Shown: positions 1-7,673, numbered from the stretch's first letter. The stretch is DNA of 17,189 nt from Desulfobacterales bacterium (GCA_022361135.1 JAKSBM010000874.1:1-17189); one strand, 5' to 3'. Numbers and translations are program-made. The notes: generated by a model not told the origin, from the sequence alone.

Positions 1-36
1 GGCTCCCCATTTTCCCAGGATTGAGATCCATTTCAT
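1..36 (-). CDS. Possible start of a TRAP small permease subunit (DctQ-like), cut by the left edge
   Basis: An ATG at 36-34 on the minus strand opens a frame that stays open to the window edge and reads MKWISILGKWGA. It begins only 6 bases after the stop codon of the TRAP binding protein. In TRAP operons the small membrane subunit DctQ commonly follows dctP, and a short basic/aromatic start of this kind would fit. Only 12 residues are visible, with no membrane segment yet, and the Shine-Dalgarno match (AGGG, about 12 bases upstream) is weak. The identity is therefore inferred from context. A second ATG at 31-29 in another frame also stays open. Confidence 0.35.
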   Translation of the reverse strand, partial: MKWISILGKWGA

Positions 37-42
37 GGGATA

Positions 43-1047
43 TCAATTTCCCTGTTTGGAGACCATGGCCTTTAACCGGGGACCGTTTTCCGGTGCCTTG
101 GAGATGACGGTTTTCCATAGGGTCTCATAGGCGGTCCGGGTGAGGCGGCTGGCTTCATTTTCCGGCAGATTGATGAATTGGATGCCCGCCTTTTTAAATG
201 CATCAAATTCCGTTCTCACCCGCTGGGTTCCCCGTTCCACGGCCAGGTGCTCGGCACTTTCCTGTACCTTTTGAATCAGGGTCTGCAGATGGGGGGGCAG
301 TTTTTCCCAACTTTTTTTATTCATGAGCACCACATTCACGGCCATGTAAAAGGGGGTGTCCACCACATATTTGGTCACCTCGTCCCAGCCCCAGTCGCTG
401 ATGAGACCGGCCGGCCAGATAAAGCCGTCGGCCAGTCCCCGTTCCAGGGCGGTGTAAACGTCCGGGGGAGGAATGACCAGGGGCTTGGCACCCAGTGCCT
501 TGAGGAAGTTGATGTGGGTGGGGGAGCAGCGGATGTTCAACCCGCTGAGGTCGGCACTTGCCACCGGCCGGGTCAGGTAGAGGGTAAAGGGGATGCCCGA
601 CCCCATGCGGCCCAGGTAGACGGCATTGAGCTTTTCCATGTGGCCTCGGTTCAAAAGAGCATTTACCCCCCGGCTGCGTTCCTCCCAGGGGCGTATCTGG
701 GTGAGGCTCAGGGCATTGACTTCGGGCAGGGCCGAGATGTAATAGCCGTCGGTGGTGAATACCATGTCCACCACATGGTTCCGCAGGGCTTCCACCTGCT
801 CCCGGCCGGGGATGACTTCGGGGCCGCCCATGTAATCCACAATTAATTCTCCGGGGTATTCCTGGGCCACCCGGGCCTTGAGCATATTGAGGAATTGGGT
901 GAAATTCTGAACCTCGAAAACCGTCTGGGGCCAGGCGGATACCGCTTTGATCTTGTACGGTTTGGCCATGGCGGCCTGGCTGGAACAGAGGATGATTAAT
1001 AAGAGAATGGGGATGATGGCCTTGGGAAATGTGCGGGATGGTTCCAT
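43..1047 (-). CDS. dctP: TRAP transporter substrate-binding protein (DctP family)
   Basis: Periplasmic binding protein of a tripartite ATP-independent periplasmic transporter, which hands an organic anion to the DctQM membrane subunits. At 334 residues it has the usual family length. Residues 1-28 form a signal peptide: a basic start, a hydrophobic core (IIPILLLIIL) and an AMA cleavage site. The mature part carries the DctP hallmarks, including LSGLNIRCSP, whose Arg173 corresponds to the family arginine that salt-bridges the ligand carboxylate. The segment ALGAKPLVIPPPDVYTALERG (about 185-203) is followed by a WP..LISDWGW ligand-pocket stretch. The start is supported by AAGGAG 5 bases upstream of the ATG. 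The ligand cannot be read from the sequence; a carboxylate is likely from the conserved arginine. The rest of the transporter probably lies to the left of the window. Confidence 0.92.
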   Translation of the reverse strand: MEPSRTFPKAIIPILLLIILCSSQAAMAKPYKIKAVSAWPQTVFEVQNFTQFLNMLKARVAQEYPGELIVDYMGGPEVIPGREQVEALRNHVVDMVFTTDGYYISALPEVNALSLTQIRPWEERSRGVNALLNRGHMEKLNAVYLGRMGSGIPFTLYLTRPVASADLSGLNIRCSPTHINFLKALGAKPLVIPPPDVYTALERGLADGFIWPAGLISDWGWDEVTKYVVDTPFYMAVNVVLMNKKSWEKLPPHLQTLIQKVQESAEHLAVERGTQRVRTEFDAFKKAGIQFINLPENEASRLTRTAYETLWKTVISKAPENGPRLKAMVSKQGN

Positions 1048-1122
1048 GGGTGCTCCTTTTTCTTTTACAGGGTTAAAAGGAAAAGCAGGCTAAGATATAG
1101 CTAAAAAATAACTACAACGGCG

Positions 1123-1152
1123 ACAATACTACCAGATTCCCTGTCAAGTCAA
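1123..1152 (-). promoter_or_regulatory. Possible promoter of the TRAP binding-protein gene
   Basis: On the minus strand TTGACT (1152-1147) is followed after 18 bases by TATTGT (1128-1123), about 75 bases upstream of the ATG at 1047. An alternative -35, TTGACA (1147-1142), overlaps it but gives a short spacer. The match is moderate and no transcription data are available, so this is only a candidate. Confidence 0.25.
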
Positions 1153-1167
1153 GCGCCATTCATTTCA

Positions 1168-1208
1168 TTTGCACACTCTTTGCACATTGACTCCATTTTC
1201 CTTGCACA
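1168..1208 (+). promoter_or_regulatory. Three helically phased TTGCACA direct repeats, candidate response-regulator operator
   Basis: TTTGCACA occurs at 1168-1175 and again at 1179-1186, exactly 11 bases on. CTTGCACA follows at 1201-1208, a further 22 bases on, so all three face the same side of the helix. OmpR/PhoB-family regulators bind tandem direct repeats spaced about one turn, and a BaeR-type member of that family is encoded three genes downstream. The repeats lie 75-115 bases upstream of the Spy-like gene. Autoregulation by the BaeR-like protein is inferred. The repeat is unrelated to the E. coli BaeR box as I recall it. Confidence 0.45.
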
Positions 1209-1282
1209 GGTCTGGTGCAGGATGAATTCCATGGACGGGCATTGAAGATCTGTCCCAACAACATTAAGATAACGGAGTAACG

Positions 1283-1831
1283 ATGAGACACTTAAAACGT
1301 ATGACCCTGTTGGCCCTGATTTGCCTTGTGGCCCTGGCAGGTACTGTCCAGGCCGAATCCAATGACCGCGATGACCATGATGACGACAGGGTCTCATTGG
1401 AATTGACCCAGGCCCAGACCCAGCAGGTGTTGAAATCCCGGACCCGCCACATGGAGATCATGGTGGGGCTTGAAGCCGACCTCCAGCGACTGATCATCAA
1501 GGAGAAGGAAATCATGGATTCCCCGGAATTGGATTTGAAGCGGTTGAGAACCGTGGTGGCCGACCAGGGGGACGTCATGGTCAAGATGTCCATGGTCGAG
1601 ATTGATGCCCTGGAGGATTTAAAAACCATCCTGGGCCCGGATACCTGGAAGGCCTTTGTGGGGTTGCTGGACGAGGCCGAAGAATGCGAGGACTATTTTG
1701 AAGACCACCCCGGCATGGCCGAATTGTCCCGGGAAGAGTCCCATTTCTTCTCTCGCATGGACTTTGACAGCATCCACATGGGCGGCCCGGAGCTGGACAT
1801 GGAATTGTTTTATCACCACCTATTAAAATAA
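1283..1831 (+). CDS. Spy/CpxP-like periplasmic stress protein with acidic His-rich termini
   Basis: A small exported helical protein of 182 residues. Residues 1-24 are a signal peptide (MRHLKRMTLLALICLVALAG, cleavage after VQA). The mature start is a metal-ligand-like cluster (NDRDDHDDD, 27-35), followed by long amphipathic charged helices (about 37-140) and an acidic C-terminal region ending in YHHLLK. The layout of export signal, all-helical core and a length of 150-180 residues resembles Spy, CpxP and ZraP. These are periplasmic chaperone-like or metal-binding proteins whose genes often accompany a two-component system, as here. I see no clean LTxxQ repeat, so family membership rests on overall form and context. 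GGAG lies 5 bases before the ATG. A perfect hairpin separates it from the kinase gene, which would allow this gene to be expressed above the signalling genes. Confidence 0.62.
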   Translation: MRHLKRMTLLALICLVALAGTVQAESNDRDDHDDDRVSLELTQAQTQQVLKSRTRHMEIMVGLEADLQRLIIKEKEIMDSPELDLKRLRTVVADQGDVMVKMSMVEIDALEDLKTILGPDTWKAFVGLLDEAEECEDYFEDHPGMAELSREESHFFSRMDFDSIHMGGPELDMELFYHHLLK

Positions 1832-1837
1832 CCCGGT

Positions 1838-1865
1838 GCCTGCCGGTCCCCTGGGGCCGGCAGGC
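1838..1865 (+). other. Intercistronic hairpin between the Spy-like gene and the sensor kinase gene
   Basis: GCCTGCCGG (1838-1846) pairs perfectly with CCGGCAGGC (1857-1865) around a 10-base loop, starting 7 bases after the Spy-like stop codon. No T tract follows, so it is unlikely to be a full intrinsic terminator. It could stabilise the upstream message end or weaken readthrough into the kinase gene. Confidence 0.5.
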
Positions 1866-1885
1866 CATGACAAAGGACAATTCAT

Positions 1886-3256
1886 TTGAGATTCAACATC
1901 GGCACCAAGATGTTCATGATCCTGATGGCCAGCTTCACGGTCCTCATCACCGGTCTCCTTTTTTTCACCCTTTTTTCCTTTGAAACCGGCTTCACCGGCT
2001 ATGTGGAAACCATTGAGGACCATAATCTGGAGCGGCTGGCCAACCGTCTCGGACGCCTTTATGCGTCCGAGAGGGGCTTTGCCTTTTTGGAAAAAGAGCC
2101 CGAACAGGCCATGGCCCTGGAGGATATCCTCTTTTCCGGATCTGAATTTTACACCGAAGAAAGCCATGTGGGAGAAGAAGACCACGACGATTATGAGCTT
2201 GAACCGGTCTTTTTCATTTTGGATGCCGCGGGTAAACCGGTTTTCGGCAGTCCCGATCCCCATTCCGTGACCTTGCCCATCCAGGTCCAGGGCCGGGAGG
2301 TGGGCCGGGTGGGGGTGGTGGATTTCGATGCCCTGGCAACGGCGGATTTCATTGCCGACCAGACCCGGGTCATCGGGGCCATCGGCTTGGCTGCCTTGGT
2401 GATTTCCGCCCTGGGGGCCTGGGCCGCCACCCGCCATTTCCAGGGGCCGGTGAAGCGTTTGGCCCGGACCACCCGGGAGCTGGCTTCGGGCAACTACCAT
2501 GCCCGGATTCCAGTCCATTCCCGGGACGAGTTGGGGGATCTTACCCGGGACGTCAATGCCCTGGCCCAAAGCCTGGAGGAGGGTGAAATGGCCCGGAAAC
2601 AATGGGTGGAAGACATTGCCCATGAATTGAAGACCCCCCTGACCCTCATGGGGGGGGAATTGGAAGCGGTGCGGGACGGTATCCGGGAGCTGGGGCCGGA
2701 AACCCTGGATTTGCTGGAGGCGGACCTCACCCGGCTCCGGGCACTGGCCCGGGATCTCACCACCCTGTGGCAATCGGAATGCGGGCCCCAGGGCCTGGAT
2801 TTGGAACCCCTGGACATGGCCGATTTGCTAGCGGCTTCCCTGGAAAAATTCAGCCCGGAATTCAAAGCCCGGTCCATGGATGTGGATGCCCCACCCCCGG
2901 GGATCATGGCCGTGGACGGGGACGCCCGCCGTCTCGGCCAGGTTTTTGACAATCTCTTTGCCAATTGCTTGAGGTATACGGATTCCCCCGGCCGGATCCA
3001 GATCCAATGGGAGAAAACTGAAAAAAACATCGGTCTTTGGATCCAGGATTCTGCGCCGGGGATACCTGCCCGGGAGTACGACCGGATTTTTAAACGGCTT
3101 TACCGGGTGGAACCCTCCCGGAATCGAAAGCTGGGCGGCACCGGCATCGGCCTGGCCATCTGCAAAAATATCATCACCGCCCATGGGGGGACCATTGTCG
3201 CGTCGGCCTCCCCCCTGGGCGGATTGTCCATCCATCTGGAGTTACCCATAACATGA
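1886..3256 (+). CDS. baeS: BaeS-type sensor histidine kinase
   Basis: A membrane sensor kinase of 456 residues. It has TM1 at about 9-31, a periplasmic sensor region at about 32-160, and TM2 at about 162-181. HAMP (182-235), HisKA with the phospho-acceptor His246 in DIAHELKTPL, and a HATPase_c domain follow. In the latter the N box has Asn360 and the G1 box is DSAPGI (388-393) rather than the usual DxGxGI. DSAPG is what BaeS itself has, and the later SRNRKLGGTGIGLAICKNI segment also follows BaeS closely. The sensor loop contains an acidic/His patch (EESHVGEEDHDDYELE, 91-106). The start is TTG at 1886, chosen for AGGA 8 bases upstream and because the first helix begins directly after it. The stop overlaps the regulator start by 4 bases (ATGA). 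The signal is unknown; BaeS senses envelope-toxic compounds and metals in enterobacteria. Confidence 0.88.
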   Translation: MRFNIGTKMFMILMASFTVLITGLLFFTLFSFETGFTGYVETIEDHNLERLANRLGRLYASERGFAFLEKEPEQAMALEDILFSGSEFYTEESHVGEEDHDDYELEPVFFILDAAGKPVFGSPDPHSVTLPIQVQGREVGRVGVVDFDALATADFIADQTRVIGAIGLAALVISALGAWAATRHFQGPVKRLARTTRELASGNYHARIPVHSRDELGDLTRDVNALAQSLEEGEMARKQWVEDIAHELKTPLTLMGGELEAVRDGIRELGPETLDLLEADLTRLRALARDLTTLWQSECGPQGLDLEPLDMADLLAASLEKFSPEFKARSMDVDAPPPGIMAVDGDARRLGQVFDNLFANCLRYTDSPGRIQIQWEKTEKNIGLWIQDSAPGIPAREYDRIFKRLYRVEPSRNRKLGGTGIGLAICKNIITAHGGTIVASASPLGGLSIHLELPIT

Positions 3257-3942
3257 ATACCCATATTCTCATTGTGGAAGATGAAGAGCGCCTGGCCCAT
3301 CTCATGGGCGATTACCTGAAACAGGAGGGATTCCAGGTCCACTACCTTTACACCGGTGACGCGGTGATTGACCGGGTCAAGGCCGGGGCGGTGGACCTTA
3401 TCCTATTGGACACGTTGCTGCCGGGTCGGGACGGCCTGTCCATCCTCAAGGAATTGCGGGGCTTCTCCGACCTTCCCGTCATCATGGTCACGGCCCGGAC
3501 CGAGGAGATCGACCGCCTTTTGGGGCTGGAAGCCGGGGCCGATGATTATGTGTGCAAGCCCTTTAGTTTCCGGGAGGTGGTGGCACGGGTCAAGGCGGTG
3601 CTCCGCCGCAGTGGCGCCGGTCCATCTTCCCATGGGGAGGGGGGGCTGATTTTGGATCCCCGGACTTCCTCGGCCCGGCTCAATGATCAATCCGTTCCCC
3701 TCACCGTCATTGAGTTCAAACTCCTCCAGGCCCTGGCCGCCCGGCCCGGCCACATCCTTTCCCGGGATCGGCTCATGGATCTCATCTATCCCGACGGTCG
3801 CATCGTTTCGGACCGGACCATTGACAGTCACATCCGGAAGCTGCGGGCTAAACTTTCCCCCCTCCATCCGGGGCAACACCTGATCCATTCGGTGTACAGC
3901 GCCGGTTATAAGTTGGAGCTGCTGCCCATGGAATCCATGTGA
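3253..3942 (+). CDS. baeR: BaeR-type OmpR-family response regulator
   Basis: A DNA-binding response regulator of 229 residues, partner of the overlapping kinase. The receiver domain (1-120) has the acidic pair in VEDEE, phospho-acceptor Asp53 in LILLDTLLPG, Thr80 in VMVTA-type context and Lys102 in YVCKPF. The segment EEIDRLLGLEAGADDYVCKPFS is nearly the same as in BaeR. The C-terminal winged helix (about 130-225) shows LTVIEFKLLQALA and RTIDSHIRKLRAKL, as in OmpR/PhoB proteins. The ATGA overlap with the kinase implies translational coupling. Likely targets are the Spy-like gene and its own operon, through the phased repeats upstream (inferred). A terminator follows 13 bases after the stop codon. 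Confidence 0.9.
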   Translation: MNTHILIVEDEERLAHLMGDYLKQEGFQVHYLYTGDAVIDRVKAGAVDLILLDTLLPGRDGLSILKELRGFSDLPVIMVTARTEEIDRLLGLEAGADDYVCKPFSFREVVARVKAVLRRSGAGPSSHGEGGLILDPRTSSARLNDQSVPLTVIEFKLLQALAARPGHILSRDRLMDLIYPDGRIVSDRTIDSHIRKLRAKLSPLHPGQHLIHSVYSAGYKLELLPMESM

Positions 3943-3955
3943 TTCCCTGCCCTCC

Positions 3956-3988
3956 ACAGGGTAAACACGACCCCTGTTTTTTATTTTT
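3956..3988 (+). terminator. Rho-independent terminator of the spy-like/baeSR operon
   Basis: ACAGGG (3956-3961) pairs with CCCTGT (3972-3977) around a 10-base loop, followed by a T-rich tail (TTTTTT A TTTTT) to 3988. It lies 13 bases after the regulator stop codon. Confidence 0.7.
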
Positions 3989-4006
3989 GGAAAAGAAAAT
4001 CCATCC

Positions 4007-4026
4007 CATCCCCCGTTCGGGGGATG
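4007..4026. other. Perfect 8-bp hairpin in the gap before the DUF3786 gene
   Basis: CATCCCCC (4007-4014) and GGGGGATG (4019-4026) enclose a GTTC loop. Neither strand has a real T tract after it, so I do not call it a terminator. It lies in the probable 5' leader of the DUF3786 gene, about 80 bases before its ATG. Confidence 0.4.
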
Positions 4027-4108
4027 ACGCCCCCCTTTAAATCTGGCAAAGCTTGCAACCAGGGCGGAAATTCGCCATAACACGGTTGATTAACATGAGG
4101 AGGTTGGA

Positions 4109-4903
4109 ATGTCTGAATTTGCCAATGCCATGGAAGTGTTTAAGCTCCTGGATAAATCCAATTGCCGTGCCTGTAATGAGGCCACCTGTTTGGCCTTTGC
4201 CTCCAAGGTTTTTTTGGGGCAGAAGGCCCTGGGGGAGTGTCCCCGCCTGGAGGGGATGGAAACGAAGCTGCGAAGTGAAGCACCGGAAAGGTCGGACATG
4301 GGGATCCCGGACCTTTGGGAAGAGGTCCTGGCCCTGGATTGGGAAGATGCGGCCAAGAGAACCGGAGGCCGGTTCAAAAATAATCGGCTGGAATTACGGG
4401 TCCTGGGAAAACCCCTGGCCCTGACCCGGGACCAACGCTTTGTCACCGATATCCACGCCAAGCCCTGGATGAACAAACCCATCCTGGAATATGTCCTCCA
4501 TGCCAAGGGAAAAACTCTGTCCGGGGAGTGGGCCGCCTACCGGGATCTGCCCGGAGGCCGCGAAATGGAAGGCCTGTTCATCCGCAGGGTCCATGCCCCC
4601 TTGAAAAAGGTGGCCGATGCCCATCCCAATCTCTTTGGGGATTTGGCCCGGCTGTTCAGTGGTCGCCGCACCGATGGCCTCCAGGGGGCGGATATCGCCC
4701 TGACCCTCCACCCCCTCCCCCTGCTGCCGGTGACCCTTTGCTATTGGAAGGCCGAAGACGGCATGGATTCCGACCTCGTGCTTTTGTTCGACACCAGTGC
4801 CGGAGACAATGGGGGCTTTGATGTGGCCTTCAGGCTGTCGGCGGGATTGGCTCGGATGTTTGAGCTTTTGGCCGAGACCCATGGCTTTGTTGAGGTGCCC
4901 TGA
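4109..4903 (+). CDS. 4Fe-4S domain plus DUF3786 protein
   Basis: A cytoplasmic iron-sulfur protein of 264 residues and unknown function. The N-terminus holds a CX2CX4CX16C motif (Cys19, 22, 27, 44; NCRACNEATCLAFA...GECP). This matches the small 4Fe-4S domain found in the corrinoid protein of CO dehydrogenase/acetyl-CoA synthase and in electron-transfer subunits. Residues about 75-260 look like a DUF3786 domain (WMNKPILEYVLHA, WAAYRDLPGG, LPLLPVTLCYWKAEDG..SDLVLLFD), a family I know mainly from anaerobes such as sulfate reducers and acetogens. The start is fixed by AGGAGG 6 bases before the ATG. It appears to be a single-gene transcript. Its last 74 bases overlap the 3' end of the convergent hybrid kinase gene. 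A link to C1 or corrinoid chemistry is possible from the cluster type but unproven. Confidence 0.8.
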   Translation: MSEFANAMEVFKLLDKSNCRACNEATCLAFASKVFLGQKALGECPRLEGMETKLRSEAPERSDMGIPDLWEEVLALDWEDAAKRTGGRFKNNRLELRVLGKPLALTRDQRFVTDIHAKPWMNKPILEYVLHAKGKTLSGEWAAYRDLPGGREMEGLFIRRVHAPLKKVADAHPNLFGDLARLFSGRRTDGLQGADIALTLHPLPLLPVTLCYWKAEDGMDSDLVLLFDTSAGDNGGFDVAFRLSAGLARMFELLAETHGFVEVP

Positions 4904-7085
4904 TTTCGGGATCGTCACGGGACGGCCGGGGCAGATTTTGACTGACGGCCATGCCGATTTCGTCCAGGGTGTAGGGCTTTTTCAGATAACAGCCCGCTCC
5001 CATGGCCATGGCCTGTTCCACCTTGCCGGTTTTGGAAAACCCACTGACGATGATGGCCTTCTGGTCGGGCTTGAAGGCCAGGACGCGCTGGAAGGTTTCC
5101 AGGCCGTCGATGCCGGGCTCCATGATCATGTCCAGGACCAGGAGATCGGCGTGGGATTTTTTCAGGAATCGGATGGCACTTTCCCCGTTGCCGAATGATT
5201 TGACCCGGTATCCCAGTTGAACCAGGGCATTGGTGGTGATTCGCCGTTGGCTTTCCATGTCGTCCACCACCAGGATGGTTTCCCCGTTGCCCCGGGGGAG
5301 GGGCGCGGTGGGTTTTATCTCCTGGATGGTTTTTTCCTCCTGGGAGGCCGGAAAGTAAATGTCAAATCGGGTGCCCTGTTCGGCATCGGAGTTTACGTCG
5401 ATGTACCCATAGTGGTCCTGGACCGTTCCCCAGACCACGGCCATGCCCAGGCCGGTGCCGCTCCGCCCCATGACCTTTTTGGTGAAAAAGGGTTCAAAGA
5501 TCCGTTTGATATCCTCCGGGGCGATGCCGCAGCCGGCATCCTCAACCCCCAGGACCACGTATTGGCCCGGCTGAACCTGGTCATATCCCTTGATGGGGTC
5601 TTTCAGGAATTGATTGGAAGTGGATATGAGGATCCGTCCGCCCGTGGGCTGGGCCTCGGCTGCATTGGATATCAGATTCATTATGGTTTTCTGAAGGTGG
5701 ATCAGGGAGCCTTCAATGAGGGCCGGGGGCCTGGCCATGAGTTCGGTGACCACTTCCACTCCGGGGTGATAGGAGAGAATTTTTTTGCATTCCGGTGTAT
5801 CCAGGAATTGTTCCACCAGGGTGTTGAGGTCCACGGGTTCCCGTCGGGTCACCCCCCGCCGGGAGAGGGTGAGTAGATCCTGGACAATTTCCGTGGCCCG
5901 CAACCCGGCCGCATGGACCAGTTCCATGGACTTGGCCATGGAGCTTCCCTTGGGCAATTCCATGAGGAGGAGTTCGGGGTAGGTGACAATGCCCGAAAGA
6001 ACATTGTTCAGGTCGTGTGCCACCCCACCGGCCAGCATGCCCAGGGCTTCCATCTTCTGGGAGCGGGTGAGCTGTTCTTCCAATTCCTGCTTTTTTTCCA
6101 TCATCTGCCGGGTTTCTGTGACATCCCTGCAAATTCCCGTGACCCGGATGGGCTTTCCCTGGGAATCGTAGACCAGCCTGGCATTGATGGAGGCGGCCTT
6201 TTCATTCCCATCCCGGTCAAGGATGACAATATCGTGGTTTAAAATCCTGCCGTTGGCCATGAGTTCCGAAAGGAAATTCTTCCGGTTCCGGGACTGGCGG
6301 TGGAAGATGGTGGTGTCCCGGATGATGAGTTCATTGGCCGTATATCCGCAAAAGGCCTGGATGGAGGGGCTCAGGGTGAGGAAGTGGCCCTTGAGGTCGG
6401 TCTCAAAATAGATGTCCATGATGTTTTCAAAGACATGGCGGTATTTCTGTTCCGAGGCCTTGAGTTGGGTCAGGGATTTGTGGAGGCCGCTGAGGATCAC
6501 GGTGATGAGGATCACCGATTGGATGCTCAACAGCATGAAGCTTACACTGATGATTCCCCAACGGTAAATGGATTCCCCATTGGCCAGGTGCCAACTTCCG
6601 AAATGGAAACCGCTGATCAGGCCGTTGACCTCCAGGTACATGAGGATGCCAAAGCCCACAAATGAACTGAGGTTGAGGCATAGGGCCATGATGGTGTACC
6701 GCAATTCCAGCAAAAGGCTGACCACCAGGGGAAAGAAAAAGAGATAGATCAGCCCCACCCCGTATGGGCCAAAGGAGAGGATGACTTCCACCCCGATGGC
6801 ATAGGGGATAAATGCCGTACCAAAGGCCCTGAATCCATAGGAGAGATCCTGCCGGGCAAAGAGGTATATCAATGCGCCAAAGGCCAGGGTGTTGAACACG
6901 GCCTGGATCCAATGGCCGTTCAGGGTCAGAACAATGGCCGAGGGCAACCATATGGCCAGGCCGACGAAGATGCCGAAGAGGAGAAGGGTTAAAAGGACCT
7001 TTTCCTTCCAGTACTGGATATCGTCGGTGGGGGAAAGGGATTGGGGCGCTGTGAGCTTTTTATATATTCGCTTTAGATTCAGCAT
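4830..7085 (-). CDS. Membrane-bound hybrid histidine kinase (multi-TM - PAS - HisKA - HATPase - REC)
   Basis: A two-component hybrid kinase of 751 residues. About six membrane helices (about 27-200) form an input domain I cannot assign. A PAS domain (about 210-325, ending in the PAC-like GICRDVTETRQ) is followed by HisKA with His357 in AGGVAHDLNN, HATPase_c (about 460-580; NLISNAAEA, EDAGCGI, GTGLGMAVVWG), and a receiver domain. The receiver has Asp652 in LLVLDMI, Ser681 and Lys703 in YLKKPY. No output domain follows, so the phosphate presumably goes elsewhere or the receiver regulates the kinase. The ATG at 7085 is chosen because AGGA lies 9 bases upstream. The in-frame ATG at 7103 would add 6 residues but is preceded only by a run of ten A and no Shine-Dalgarno. 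The last ~25 residues are a polar tail that exists only inside the overlap with the DUF3786 gene. Confidence 0.86.
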   Translation of the reverse strand: MLNLKRIYKKLTAPQSLSPTDDIQYWKEKVLLTLLLFGIFVGLAIWLPSAIVLTLNGHWIQAVFNTLAFGALIYLFARQDLSYGFRAFGTAFIPYAIGVEVILSFGPYGVGLIYLFFFPLVVSLLLELRYTIMALCLNLSSFVGFGILMYLEVNGLISGFHFGSWHLANGESIYRWGIISVSFMLLSIQSVILITVILSGLHKSLTQLKASEQKYRHVFENIMDIYFETDLKGHFLTLSPSIQAFCGYTANELIIRDTTIFHRQSRNRKNFLSELMANGRILNHDIVILDRDGNEKAASINARLVYDSQGKPIRVTGICRDVTETRQMMEKKQELEEQLTRSQKMEALGMLAGGVAHDLNNVLSGIVTYPELLLMELPKGSSMAKSMELVHAAGLRATEIVQDLLTLSRRGVTRREPVDLNTLVEQFLDTPECKKILSYHPGVEVVTELMARPPALIEGSLIHLQKTIMNLISNAAEAQPTGGRILISTSNQFLKDPIKGYDQVQPGQYVVLGVEDAGCGIAPEDIKRIFEPFFTKKVMGRSGTGLGMAVVWGTVQDHYGYIDVNSDAEQGTRFDIYFPASQEEKTIQEIKPTAPLPRGNGETILVVDDMESQRRITTNALVQLGYRVKSFGNGESAIRFLKKSHADLLVLDMIMEPGIDGLETFQRVLAFKPDQKAIIVSGFSKTGKVEQAMAMGAGCYLKKPYTLDEIGMAVSQNLPRPSRDDPEIRAPQQSHGSRPKAQTSEPIPPTA

Positions 7086-7242
7086 GATTGGGGATCCTAT
7101 CATGTTTTTTTTTTGCTTGCCAAGGTGGAATTTCAGTGAATGTGAATATAATTCCTGAATTGGGCCGGCCCTGTGGATGAAACCAAAACTTGGAAATTCC
7201 CCTTGTATTTATCCAGGGATGGGCGTTTAATCCCCAGTCTGA

Positions 7243-7654
7243 ATTGAGGTTTCAGAACGTATTGGGGAGGAATTGGGCCGGGCCTTGGCGCTGTATACCC
7301 AAGCCCTGGAATTCAATGCATCCCTTGAACGGAGGGGGGCGTGGCAACTCAATACGGCAACATGGGCATCATCCAAGGGAAGTGAGGGGATCTGAATAAC
7401 GCGTTGGATCTCAACTTCAAGTTGGGCTGTAGGTGTCCATCCAATATTTGAACATGGGCCTGACCCCTGAGTTTGGCAAGCTTGGGCACTGGATGGTGGA
7501 TATTCTCCCGGACCTTTCCACCCCCGGGGAACCTTCCTTTCGCCCTGGTAATCCTCCCCCCGGCTCTCCCCCGTCCCCGGCCGTCGCCCTGGGGAATTTT
7601 GTCCGGGCCTATGAATTGACAGGGGATTGGCCCCGGCGGCATTGGATGCCCTGA
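7243..7654 (+). pseudogene. Decayed TPR-repeat protein gene (kinesin-light-chain/nephrocystin type repeats)
   Basis: Three pieces of typical 40-residue tetratricopeptide repeats lie in order but in three different frames. From 7255, SERIGEELGRALALYTQALE ending in LERRG resembles a repeat helix pair. From 7341 in another frame, VATQYGNMGII is followed by a stop and GDLNNALDL. From 7433 in the third frame, VSIQYLNMGL runs on to a stop at 7652. YGNMGII...GDL..AL is the usual signature of these repeats. At least two frameshifts and a stop codon mean that no functional protein can be made. There is no start or intact 5' part, so the gene is also truncated. A strong plus-strand terminator lies 20 bases after the last stop, as expected for a gene that once ended here. 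The C-terminal part after about 7470 is not recognisable as TPR. Confidence 0.6.
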
Positions 7655-7673
7655 TGGTTGCCCGCTAATGGGC

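Noticed and set aside
1242..1270. TTGAAG-17-TAAGAT as the promoter of the Spy-like gene
   Set aside because: Transcription would start almost at the ribosome site, 6 bases before the ATG, leaving no room for ribosome binding.
1823..2773. 316-codon open frame on the minus strand
   Set aside because: It lies antisense to the BaeS-type kinase and has no recognisable domain.
7190..7654. Short plus-strand frames as real small genes
   Set aside because: Their sequence is accounted for by frames crossing the TPR remnant; none has a convincing ribosome site and start together.
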